Assembly (NCBI GenBank): GCA_012026715.1
Contig: VEPB01000410.1
Coordinates: forward strand, 1-22,548
Source of the DNA: Methylococcaceae bacterium
Lineage (GTDB): Bacteria > Pseudomonadota > Gammaproteobacteria > Methylococcales > Methylococcaceae
Direction of reading: 5' to 3'
DNA: 22,548 nucleotides
Part shown: positions 7,255 to 15,169 of the stretch, piece by piece
How the letters are laid out: the number at the start of each line of letters is the position of its first letter
How positions within the stretch are numbered: position 1 is the first letter of the stretch
Made by a program: the position numbers and the translations under genes
Notes under the pieces: model-generated
Seen by the model: only the letters and a program-made list of their open reading frames with translations
Databases searched by the model: none
Told to the model about the DNA's origin: nothing

Positions 7255-7480
7255 GATTTTCCCCGGTAGAACAACGGCGGACTTGACGCGCCGGGACAGT
7301 CATCGCTGACGTGGCGGCCGCGAGCGGTGATGCCAGTCTAGCCGGGACGAACTCGCAAAAACGTGAGCTATTACCGGAATTGAAACGGATCGGTACGCTG
7401 GCTTTACTTGATTTAGAAGCCGTCTTGAAAAACTACCAGCAGTGAAGTCAAGGTTCCTTGTCCCTCTCTACAGGAACCCG

Positions 7481-7745
7481 GTGAGGTCCCCGAGTGATTT
7501 GAAAGACAAAGACTGGGCGCTGGTAGAGGCTTACTTTTACCCCAATGATCGCCGCGAAAGTGGGTGCAAACATCCCCGCAGGCGGATTGTTGACGCGATT
7601 TATTGCATCGTTAATACAGGTGCCCAGTGGCGGCAACTGCCGAATGACTTCCCACCATGGAAAACCGTTTATGACCCTTTCATTCGATAGAGCAAAATGG
7701 GTCTGGGAGAAAGTGTGGGACGAGCTGCCGGCGGCGATTTCCCGC
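7481..7745 (+). pseudogene. IS5-family transposase fragment (N-terminal part, stop and frameshift)
   Basis: From a GTG at 7481 (AGGA six bases upstream) the frame reads SDLKDKDWALVEAYFYP, RRRIVDAIYCIVNTGAQWRQ and LPNDFPPWKTVYDPF. This is the N-terminal DUF4096-type domain of IS5-group transposases. It stops at a TAG at 7688-7690, where a conserved Trp (TGG) is expected. The homology goes on (SKMG, then, one frame away, VWEKVWDELPAAI), showing a frameshift near 7700. The catalytic DDE domain is absent, because the sequence runs into a response-regulator remnant on the other strand near 7790. It is a dead, truncated insertion. The gap 7255-7480 shows no other gene. Confidence 0.75.
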
Positions 7746-7790
7746 ACTTGGGGGATCTTCCTGCGCCCCATGGTCTTGGACCGGGCGCCG

Positions 7791-7943
7791 CCCTCGGCGG
7801 TGCACGGAATCCAACGCCTCCACTCCATCACGCACGACGAAAATTTCGTTAGCAAGGTTGCGTTCGGCCAATGCTGCCAGGGTGAGTTCAACATCCTTGA
7901 AATCGTCTTCAACCAGCAGGTTATGTTTGAGGGAGCTCATCAT
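7791..7943 (-). pseudogene. 5' fragment of a response regulator (REC domain), cut at the IS5 remnant
   Basis: About 51 codons of a receiver domain survive: LLVEDDFKDVELTLAALAER with the acidic pair Glu-Asp-Asp, then FVVRDGVEALD, then HRRG. This resembles Rcp1-type single-domain regulators that partner PAS histidine kinases. The phospho-accepting Asp strand and the rest of the domain are missing; the frame runs on into antisense IS5 sequence. The ATG at 7943 overlaps the TGA of the upstream kinase gene as TGATG, the sign of former translational coupling. It must therefore have been the kinase's cognate regulator. Not functional as it stands. Confidence 0.75.
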
Positions 7944-10336
7944 CAACCGCCCGGAGCAAGTTCCGGCAGTGAAAAATAGAACGTCGCGCCACGATCGACT
8001 TCGCCCTGTGCCCAGGTTCTGCCGCCGTGCCGATGGATGATGCGGCGCACATTGGCCAGCCCGATGCCGGTGCCTTCAAATTCATCGGCATGATGCAGGC
8101 GCCGAAACACGCCAAAGAGCCGGTCAACATACTGCATGTCGAACCCCACGCCATTATCGCGCACGAAGATGCTGGTCTCGCGCGCCTCGCGGGTGGAGCC
8201 GATTTCGATCTCCGCTCGCGGGCGCGGCTGGGTGAACTTCAAGGCGTTCGAGAGGAGGTTGACCAGCACCACCCGTAACAGCGCCCGATCGCCGGTGACG
8301 ACTGGCAAGTCGGCAATGTGCCAATCAACGGCGCGACCGCGCGTCTCCGGCTCGAAGTCGCGAATGACCTCCTGCACGAGGTCCTTCAGATCAACCGCTT
8401 GCCGGGCCAGTTCGTGGCGATCCATGCGCGAGAAGGACAGCAGATCGTCAATCAACAGGCCCATCCGTTTGGCCGAACTCGCGATCGTCTCCATGTAATG
8501 TTGGTTTTGTTGATCGAGGGTCGCGGCCAGTCGTTTTTGGAGCAGTTCAACAAAGCCGACGATGTGGCGCAGCGGCGCGCGCAGGTCGTGCGACACCGAG
8601 TAGGCAAACGCCTCCAGTTCCGCGTTCGCCCCTTCGAGTTGGGTGGTGCGCTCGGCGACCCGTTGCTCGAGATCCTGATTGAGCCGACGGATTTCCTCTT
8701 CGGCGCGCTTGCGCGCGGTGATGTCAACAGACAAAACAAAGATTCCTTCCGGCGCGGGTTGAATGCTGAGATCAAACCACGCCGCCGTGCCGTCGGGATA
8801 GATGAATTCGTTGTTCATCCGCGCCGAAGTGCGTTCAATCATGCAGCGGCGCAGAGCGCGAAACATATCTGTGTGCTCAATGCCCGGGTAACACTCGATC
8901 ATTGTATGGCCCAGAAACTGCTCCTGTCTTCGTTGACCTTGCTCGGCAACCGCGCCGTTCACATAGAGGTAGCGCCAGTCAAAACCAATAATCTGATAGC
9001 CTTCCAACATGGTGTCCAAGGTTCGGTGGAAGCGTTCTTCGGATTTCCGAAGTGCTTCTTCCGCGCGCTTGCGCTCGGTGATGTCGCGCACCAAGGCCAG
9101 GTTGTAGCCTCGACCGTCGTACTCGAAATAGTTGGCGCTAACTTCGACCGGGAAAAGGTGGCCATCCTTCGCTCTGTGGCGACCCTCGAAAATATGCGAG
9201 CGCTGCGTTTTGAGATCGTTCCAGTAGCTGGGCCAGCGATCCAGCGGAAAGTCGGGATCGACATCCGGCATGCTCAACTCGAGCAGTTCAGCGCGGGTAT
9301 ACCCCAGGGCGTGGCAAGACTCGTCGTTGACGAAATGAAAGCGGGCGTGCTCATCGAGCAGATAAGCCGCTTCGCGCACATTGTTCAGCGCAAAATTCAT
9401 GAGGGCAAGATTCTGCTCCGCCTGTTTGCGCTCGGTGATGTCCTGGATCGAAAAGACGACGTTTTCGATCTGTCCCGATTCATTCAAAAGCGGTGCGCCA
9501 TTGATGGACAGGAACACCCGCCGCCCCGTGGGCCATTCAATTGCGTGTTCCACCTCAAAGACGGGTTGGCGGGTGGTCATGACCTGTCGGAACGGGAGTT
9601 GTTCGTCGGGAAACGGTTCCCCGGCAAGGTCCGTGATGCGCCAGGCCGGCGCGTTGTAAGCCCGCTGCGTGATCTCGTCTTTACTCAAGCCCAACAGTTG
9701 CTCGGCTTGACGGTTGGCAAAGGTCACTTGTCCTTCGAGGTTGACCATCATGATGCCCACGGGGCTGGTTTCCATGATGTTGGCAAGCAAGGTGCGTTCG
9801 CGTTGCAGCGTCGCCTCGGCGTGTTTGCGCTGCGCGATCTCAGCCTGCAATTCTTGGTTGGCTTGGGCCAACTCTGAGGTGCGTTCTACCACACATTTCT
9901 CCAGGCTCTCCTTCGCTTCTTGCAACTCTCGGTTCTCATAGACGCGGATGCGTCGTGACCCCGCGCCAGGCCCCCCCGGATGTTGAAAGGGCTAGGTGAT
10001 GTAATCCACGCCGCCCGCCTCAAAGCCTCTGACCTTGTCTTCCGTCTTGGTCAAAATCGTCATGAAAATTTCGGGGATCTTCCGTGTCCGCTCGGCCATC
10101 TTCAAGCGGCGGCAAACTTCAAAACCATCGATACCCGGCAGCAGCACATCCGACAAGATCAGGCCGGGCTGGTCTTACAGCGCCAGGAGCAACCCTGTTT
10201 CACCGCCCCGCGCGACCATGATTTGAAAGCCATGACTCGCCAATTAGTCCACTACCACCGACTGCTTGGCCGGGTTGTCGTCAACAATCAAGATCGTGTT
10301 GTTTGGGGCATCAACTGCACCACTCGTTTTTTTCAT
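7943..10336 (-). pseudogene. Hybrid sensor kinase REC-PAS-PAS-PAS-HisKA-HATPase, broken by three in-frame stops in REC
   Basis: Read from ATG 10336, one frame of 797 codons encodes a receiver domain, three PAS domains and a full kinase. The REC part shows ILIVDDNPAKQ, LILSDVLLPGIDGFEV (phospho-Asp at codon 63) and EIFMTILTKTEDKVRGFEAG. It contains TAA at 10244-10246, TAA at 10175-10177 and TAG at 9992-9994; the last replaces the invariant Lys of the T-K-P-F motif. Just after it, around 9950-9985, small compensating indels seem to scramble the REC-PAS joint yet return to frame. The following 660 codons are open: coiled coil, PAS blocks each ending DIT(E/A)RK, H-box AFAYSVSHDLRAPLRH (His codon 8588-8590), N-box LLSNALKF, DNGVGFD and GTGIGLANV. 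An internal TTG at 9925 could in principle start a REC-less kinase. Overlaps ATGA (upstream) and TGATG (downstream) show an old operon. Decay is the likeliest reading. Confidence 0.8.
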
Positions 10337-10404
10337 GCCTTGATGAGTTGCCCGACAAACGCAACGATTTGATCAAGTTCAAAACCCTTGGCCCGTTCTT
10401 GCGA
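10333..10404 (-). pseudogene. C-terminal tail of a receiver-like gene upstream of the hybrid kinase
   Basis: In one frame the minus strand reads AKGFELDQIVAFVGQLIKA and then TGA, overlapping the kinase ATG as ATGA. The stretch fits the last strand and helix of a receiver domain, where K-P-F-(E/D)-L-D-(Q/E) is typical; here the Pro is Gly. Upstream, fragments continue only by changing frame (for example VDEAYRPFLI near 10406-10440), so the rest of the gene has decayed. The product was probably a response regulator or another hybrid kinase in the same operon. This is an inference from about 23 codons. Confidence 0.4.
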
Positions 10405-10922
10405 CCGATCAAAAATGGGCGATAGGCCTCGTCGACGTGGCCAGACGGGCCGCGTGGGCCTGCACATTCAGAATTCGCCCCAATTGGGCCGACGGGTACA
10501 ACACTGTCAATTCCGCTTGAGGCGGAGTCTGGCCGATCCGTCGGGGCCAGACTGCACGAGAGGTGAATATCAGGTGCCTGGGTAGACTATACGGGACTTA
10601 CGAAATTCCATATCCGACTCGGCCGGAGGAAGCCATAAAACGCGACGAATTGGCGTGGCTTTGGGGCGTCGCGGTATCCCGAATTGGGCCGAGCGGTGGA
10701 CTTCGCCGGATTCTGGCCATGCCGTTTGAAGCCGATGCCATTGAGCGAGGCCATGACCTGGCTGGACCGGGAGGGGGTGGTCGTCCCATGATGGCTTGAT
10801 CCTGGCGGCGGCAGGGACGGCGATATCCTGCTGATTTTTCGACCTCACACACTTTGCCCTGTGCCCGGACCCGGATGCAGCGGTTTTCATGCCGACTCCT
10901 TCAACCTGGTTCGGAGTGCATC
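10405..10922. other. Gene-free stretch with a hairpin and a short spaced repeat
   Basis: I find no convincing gene here. GTCTGGCC (10527-10534) and GGCCAGAC (10545-10552) form a perfect 8-bp hairpin with a 10-base loop and no T-tract. AATTGGGCCGA occurs at 10482-10492 and again exactly 200 bases later at 10682-10692. A minus-strand frame is open for about 65 codons between about 10430 and 10610 but has no start codon and no recognisable domain. The region lies between decayed kinase genes and a decayed IS, so it is probably gene debris. Confidence 0.5.
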
Positions 10923-11916
10923 ATGAAAACAATCGATCCAATGGCATTGTTTCGCTTGTCGGTGTTGGAGCCGTTGGTCAGTGGGGATTCCTTGCAGCGT
11001 GGTGAGTTGCAGCAAATCCTTCGGGAACTGGCTTTGCGGGAGTACACCATTCCCGGCTCCCGGCGGCGCTGGATCGGCAAGAAGACGATCGCGGCCTGGC
11101 ATTACGCCTGGCGGCGGAACGGCATCGAGGGCTTGATGCCCCAAGCCCCGCAACGACCGGGGTGTCTCCAAATTGCCGGAGGTGGTCCAGGAGGCCATTT
11201 TGGCCGCCAAGCGCGACAACCCGATGCGTTCCATCCGCCAGATCCGGCGCCTGCTGGAAAGTTCGGGAAGGGGTGGCCCGCGGCGCCCTGTCGCGTTCGG
11301 CCATCTACCGCCTGCTGCAGCGGCATGGGCTGAGGTGGCGGCACCGCGGCCGGAGGAACACCGCTGCTTCGTGGCCGAGCACACCAACGCCATCTGGTAC
11401 GTCGATATGATGCACGGCCCTGCGGTGACGGTGAAGGGCAGGAATCGCAAGGCGTATCTGGTTTCGCTGATGGAAGGGGCCGACGAAAGGCCCACATATG
11501 CGATTGGTCGATGCCTCGCAGCTGATTGCCACCAGCGCCTTCTGCACCGGCGAAACCGCCCTGGACATCGTGGGCGTGCTCAAGCGGGCAGTGTTGAAGC
11601 GCGGCCTGCCCCGAAAATTGGTGGCGGACCACGCCGCCGCCTACCGGGCGTCCACCCTGCAAGGCATCTGCGCCCGATTGGGCAACCATTTGATTTATTT
11701 AGGCCTTACGCACCCGAAGTCAAGAGCAAGCTGGAGCGCTGGTATCGCACGTTTCGCGGTCACCTCCTCAACAAACTGGACGCCCCCCGTTTGCTGGATC
11801 TGGACGATCTCAACGCCAGGCTTTGGGCCGGGATCAAGCAGGTCTATCACCGCAGGCACCACGGCGAGCTCGATGGCCAAACACCGCTGGAACGCTACCG
11901 GCGGGATTCCAGCTAA
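10923..11916 (+). pseudogene. IS481-like (rve-core) transposase with about five frameshifts
   Basis: From the ATG at 10923 (CGGAG six bases upstream) the first frame gives an HTH region: MALFRLSVLEPLVSG, ELQQILRELALREY, and RRRWIGKKTIAAWHYAWRR. Homology then moves between frames near 11160, 11270, 11345, 11500 and 11700. The pieces in order are LPEVVQEAILAAKRDNPMRS; GALSRSAIYRLLQRHGL; EEHRCFVAEHTNAIWYVDMM, with the first catalytic Asp; ASQLIATSAFCTGETALDI; LPRKLVADHAAAYRA, with the second Asp (D-N-G of relatives has become D-H-A); and YAPEVKSKLERWYRTFR, with the catalytic Glu region. The frame ends TPLERYRRDSS and TAA. Order and spacing match full-length DDE transposases of about 330 residues. 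I could not identify terminal inverted repeats by eye. The element is inactive. Confidence 0.85.
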
Positions 11917-12012
11917 TTCCCAAGTAACTCGCACGGTTGATCCGGTTCCGCTTTGCGTCCACTCTTTAGCCTTCCAATCCCGCGAAAAATAAAGCCAACG
12001 GCAGGAGAGGTT

Positions 12013-12153
12013 ATGTCCGCTCACGATCCATCAGAAAACGAGCAGGTACCCGTAGGGACATGGGTACTGTTGTGTTTGGTTGCATTGGGAATGAGCTTGG
12101 CGTGGCTCTTCCTCTATTTCGGCGTGTTTCTGCCGAGGGGGGCGGTCACTTGA
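12013..12153 (+). CDS. Cytochrome c oxidase subunit IIa (ba3-type, CbaD-like)
   Basis: This is a 46-residue protein with a short charged N-terminus (Met-Ser-Ala-His-Asp, then Asn-Glu-Gln), the VPVGTW lead-in seen in subunit IIa of ba3 oxidases, and a single membrane helix at about 17-38 ending in PRGAVT. In the Thermus ba3 enzyme the equivalent small subunit packs against subunits I and II. The ribosome site GGAGAGG lies just before ATG. The gene sits 53 bases ahead of subunit II on the same strand, which strengthens the call, since sequence alone is too short to prove it. It is probably the first gene of the operon; about 96 bases separate it from the dead transposase, so the promoter must lie in that gap or inside the IS relic. 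Confidence 0.75.
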   Translation: MSAHDPSENEQVPVGTWVLLCLVALGMSLAWLFLYFGVFLPRGAVT

Positions 12154-12206
12154 GGGGACGCCACGTCGCCTGATCGCCTTCCCCCCATGTCTCGCTGAGG
12201 TGTCCC

Positions 12207-12731
12207 ATGCATATCAACACCCTGGAAAAGCGCTGGCTCTATGTCGCTCTGGGCATGATCGCCCTGTTCGTCGGCGCAATGTTCTACACCAGTTACTCCC
12301 GCAACATCCACCCGCCCAGCCACGTGGAGACCATTGACTCCGCCAGCCTGCACCTGAGCGAAGAATTCGCCGAGGACAAGCTGGGGGTTCAGCCACAACC
12401 GCTGGCCGACGGCAGGCTGCAGGTCAAGCTGGTGGCGGCGCGTTATGGCTTCTATCCCAGGCAAATCGAAGTGCCGGCCGGCCGCAAGATCGTGTTTCGG
12501 CTGGCGACCCTGGACGTGCTCCACGGCGTTCACGTTCCAATGACCAATATGAGCACCATGATCGTGCCCGGCTTCGTCGCCGAGGTGACCACGGTGTTTC
12601 CGAAGCCGGGGGAATACCCTGTGTTGTGTAACGAATACTGCGGCCTGGGCCACGATCACATGTGGAGCAAGCTGACCGTCGTTGCGCCCGACACCTGGCG
12701 CGCCCCCACCCAGACCGGAGTGCAGCAATGA
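12207..12731 (+). CDS. cbaB: Cytochrome c oxidase subunit II, ba3-type (CuA)
   Basis: This 174-residue protein is a single-helix, membrane-anchored cupredoxin facing the periplasm. The anchor is at about 10-28 (LYVALGMIALFVGAMF). The cupredoxin domain starts near residue 65 and includes GFYPRQIEVPAGRKIVFRL. CuA ligands are visible: His106 in LHGVHV, and the loop CNEYCGLGHDHM with Cys141, Cys145, His149 and Met152. The single anchor and short length match B-family oxidases rather than the two-helix A-family subunit II. It accepts electrons from a cytochrome c and passes them to haem b of subunit I. The start has GAGGTG ahead of ATG, and the stop overlaps the next start as ATGA, indicating translational coupling. 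No frameshift or missing ligand is seen. The symbol follows Thermus naming. Confidence 0.93.
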   Translation: MHINTLEKRWLYVALGMIALFVGAMFYTSYSRNIHPPSHVETIDSASLHLSEEFAEDKLGVQPQPLADGRLQVKLVAARYGFYPRQIEVPAGRKIVFRLATLDVLHGVHVPMTNMSTMIVPGFVAEVTTVFPKPGEYPVLCNEYCGLGHDHMWSKLTVVAPDTWRAPTQTGVQQ

Positions 12732-14347
12732 TCGACGCAAACCTGAAAAAGCTCTGCCTCTATCATTTGTGGCTGGCCTTCGGCGCCTTCGCCCTGGCCT
12801 GCGTGTTCGGTGAATTCCAGGTTTTGGAGCGCAGCGGCCTGCTCAGCATCATCCAATCCCCCGCCGTTTATTTCGCCTCGGTGAGCACCCACGGGGTGTT
12901 GATGGGCTTTGTCCTGACCACCTTCTTCATCATGGGATTCGGCTATTACACGGCGGCGAGCAGCCTGAACATGCCACTGTGGAATCCGACCCTCGCCTGG
13001 ACCAGTTTCGGCGTCTGCACCGCCGGCACCGTGATGGCCGCCATCCCCCTGCTGCTGGGCAAGGCTTCGGTGCTTTACACCTTCTACCCGCCGGTGCAGG
13101 CCAATGCCTTTTTCTACATCGGCGCCACGCTGCTGGTGGTGGGTTCGTGGATCTGGGCGGCTATCATGCTGGTGATGCTGGTACAGTGGAAGAAAGCCCA
13201 CCCCGGCCAATCGGTGCCCTTGCCCATGTTCGCCAACGCCACCAACTGCGTGCTGTGGCTTTGGACCAGCGTCGGCGTCGCCCTGGAGGCGGTGTTCCAG
13301 TTGCTGCCCTGGGCTCTGGGGATCGTCGATACCATCGATGTGGGCCTGGCCCGCACCCTGTTCGCCTGGACCCTGCACCCCATCGTCTACTTCTGGCTGA
13401 TTCCCGCCTACATCGCACTCTACTGCTACGTGCCCATCGCCGCCGGCGGAAAGCTGTTCAGCGACGAACTGGCCCGGCTCGCCTTTCTGCTGATCCTGCT
13501 GTTCGGGCTGCCCATCGGCTTCCATCATCTGTACATGGATCCGGAACAAGGGCATGAATGGAAACTCCTGCACATGGTGGGCACCTTCGCGGTGGCCATC
13601 CCCACCCTCCTGACCGGGTTCACCGTCGTCGCTTCCCTGGAAATGGCGGGCCGCAAATCCGGAGGCAAGGGCTTGTTCGGCTGGATCGGCGCCCTGCCCT
13701 GGCGCAATCCCACCGTGCTGGCGGCGTTGCTGTCGCTGCTCATGCTGCTGCTGGGGGGCTTCGGCGGCATCGTCAATGCCAGCTACGCGATGAATGCGAT
13801 GGTGCACAACACCGCGTGGGTTCCGGGTCACTTCCACCTCATCTTCGGCGGCACCGTGGTGATCCTCTACCTGGCCATCGGCTACCGCGTGTGGCCGCGG
13901 CTGTGCGGCAAGGCGCTCTACTCCACCGATCTCGCCCTGGTGCAGCTGTGGACCTGGTTCATCGGGCTGGGGGTGATGACCACCCCGTGGCATGTGCTGG
14001 GACTGCTCGGCCAGCCGCGGCGCATTTCCTCAGTCAATTACAACAGCGTGCTGACCCTGGCCTGGGACCCTTACGAACTGGTGATGATCGCGGGTGGGCT
14101 GATCCTGCTCGCCTCGGCCGCTCTCTACGTTTACATCCTGTTCCGCACCCAAACTGCCAGCAGTGCCCAGGCGGATGCCGGCGATGACGCCATGACGATG
14201 GCGCCTCCCGCAGCGGTGCCAGGCTGGCTCAACGGGTTCCTGGGCTGGAACCTGGTGATCCTCGCCCTGATGGCGGTCAGCTACGGCTATCCCATCGCAC
14301 AGTTCTTCCTGATCAAGACCTTCGACCCGACCGCCTGGGGGTACTGA
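12728..14347 (+). CDS. cbaA: Cytochrome c oxidase subunit I, ba3-type (B-family haem-copper oxidase)
   Basis: This 539-residue integral membrane protein (about 13 helices) is the oxygen-reducing, proton-pumping subunit. All metal ligands are present: His55 in STHGVLMGF (low-spin haem), His217 in TLHPIVYFWL (CuB) with Tyr221 placed for the His-Tyr cross-link, the pair His266-His267 in GFHHLYMDP (CuB), and His368 and His370 in WVPGHFHLIFGG (high-spin and low-spin haems). Absence of the A-family D-channel motifs and the HPIVYFW form place it in the B family, which pumps through a K-channel analogue and tends to have high oxygen affinity. The start ATG overlaps the subunit II stop; 22 earlier in-frame codons lie inside subunit II and are not used. 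No subunit III or assembly gene follows. Confidence 0.95.
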   Translation: MIDANLKKLCLYHLWLAFGAFALACVFGEFQVLERSGLLSIIQSPAVYFASVSTHGVLMGFVLTTFFIMGFGYYTAASSLNMPLWNPTLAWTSFGVCTAGTVMAAIPLLLGKASVLYTFYPPVQANAFFYIGATLLVVGSWIWAAIMLVMLVQWKKAHPGQSVPLPMFANATNCVLWLWTSVGVALEAVFQLLPWALGIVDTIDVGLARTLFAWTLHPIVYFWLIPAYIALYCYVPIAAGGKLFSDELARLAFLLILLFGLPIGFHHLYMDPEQGHEWKLLHMVGTFAVAIPTLLTGFTVVASLEMAGRKSGGKGLFGWIGALPWRNPTVLAALLSLLMLLLGGFGGIVNASYAMNAMVHNTAWVPGHFHLIFGGTVVILYLAIGYRVWPRLCGKALYSTDLALVQLWTWFIGLGVMTTPWHVLGLLGQPRRISSVNYNSVLTLAWDPYELVMIAGGLILLASAALYVYILFRTQTASSAQADAGDDAMTMAPPAAVPGWLNGFLGWNLVILALMAVSYGYPIAQFFLIKTFDPTAWGY

Positions 14348-14348
14348 G

Positions 14349-14975
14349 ATGCGAGCCTCGAACCTGATGATTCTGACCCTGATGGCGGCGGCGACTGCCT
14401 ATGGCGCGCCATCCACCCAAGTGGCCTGGACCCCGCAGACCCTGCAGTTCGTCAAATCCGGCAAGGCCGAGCATGGCAAGGAGCTAGCCCAAACCTGCAA
14501 CGGTTGCCACGCCGCCGCGGACAATCCGGCACCCAGCCTGGAAGGACAACTGGCCACCTATCTCTACCGGCAGTTGCAGGACTTCAAAGCCGGCAGCCGC
14601 AAAGACCCCGTCATGAGCGCGCTGTCGTCGTCTTTGAGCGATCAGGACATGGCCGACCTCGCCGCCTGGTACGCCGGGCAGGAAGCCTTTGCCGGAACAG
14701 GCGGAGTCAGCGATCCCACCGGGATCGCCGGTCGGGGCGATCCGACCCGCATGGAGCCGCCCTGCGCGGTCTGCCACAGCGGCAGCGGAGCCGGCGAGAA
14801 AGTGGATACCCCGCGGCTTTCCGGCCAGAAAACCGGCTATCTGGAGAAAACGCTTACCGACTATAAGGCGGGCACCCGAACCAACGACGTCTATCACCGC
14901 ATGCGTTTGATTGCCGGCAAGCTGAACGATAAGGAAATCAAACAACTGGCAGACTATTACAGCAAGCTGCGGTAA
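14349..14975 (+). CDS. Periplasmic dihaem cytochrome c, c4-like
   Basis: This is a 208-residue exported protein with a signal peptide at about 1-19 (hydrophobic MILTLMAAAT, cut near AYGA). Two class I cytochrome domains follow. Domain 1 has the haem site CNGCH (50-54) and a Met near 89 (DPVMSAL) as likely sixth ligand. Domain 2 has CAVCH (139-143) and a Met near 185 (YHRMRLIAG). Repeated features such as YLYRQLQDFKAGSRK (71-85) and YLEKTLTDYKAGTR (164-177) are typical of tandem c4 cytochromes. It starts one base after the subunit I stop, so it belongs to the operon and is the natural donor to CuA of subunit II. It is complete, with both haem sites intact. Confidence 0.92.
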   Translation: MRASNLMILTLMAAATAYGAPSTQVAWTPQTLQFVKSGKAEHGKELAQTCNGCHAAADNPAPSLEGQLATYLYRQLQDFKAGSRKDPVMSALSSSLSDQDMADLAAWYAGQEAFAGTGGVSDPTGIAGRGDPTRMEPPCAVCHSGSGAGEKVDTPRLSGQKTGYLEKTLTDYKAGTRTNDVYHRMRLIAGKLNDKEIKQLADYYSKLR

Positions 14976-14983
14976 AGCGCCGA

Positions 14984-15013
14984 GGGGGAGCGGCATCGTA
15001 CGCCATCCCCCTT
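14984..15013 (+). terminator. Possible terminator after the oxidase operon
   Basis: GGGGGA (14984-14989) pairs with TCCCCC (15006-15011), extended inside by GGC/GCC, and only two Ts follow. A second perfect hairpin, CCGCCGC-AA-GCGGCGG (15118-15133), lies nearer to the convergent HD-GYP gene and may serve the other strand. Neither has a real U-tract, so the call is tentative. Confidence 0.4.
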
Positions 15014-15169
15014 CACCTGCGGAACTGAAAACACCGGACTGAACCCGCCCTTGCCGCGGCGGGTTCGGATCTGATTGGGCGTGTTAGCCAGAGTCCGTTC
15101 GGACCCTTGCCGCAAATCCGCCGCAAGCGGCGGCAAACCCGGCCGGGCGGCCGCATTTCGTCCCAGCGC

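Noticed and set aside
8318..9877. 519-codon plus-strand frame opposite the sensor kinase
   Set aside because: The minus strand encodes clear PAS, HisKA and HATPase motifs; the plus frame shows none.
9992..10246. Stop-codon recoding (for example TAG/TAA read as sense)
   Set aside because: Both TAA and TAG occur only inside a decaying locus, and all neighbouring genes use normal stops; pseudogenisation is simpler.
10563..10799. 78-codon plus-strand frame between the kinase remnants and the IS
   Set aside because: It has no ribosome site, no recognisable domain and a Gly-rich random-looking end.
12656..13993. 445-codon minus-strand frame opposite the oxidase subunit I gene
   Set aside because: Its Gln/His/Gly-rich composition is the antisense of a membrane-protein gene with all ligands intact on the plus strand.
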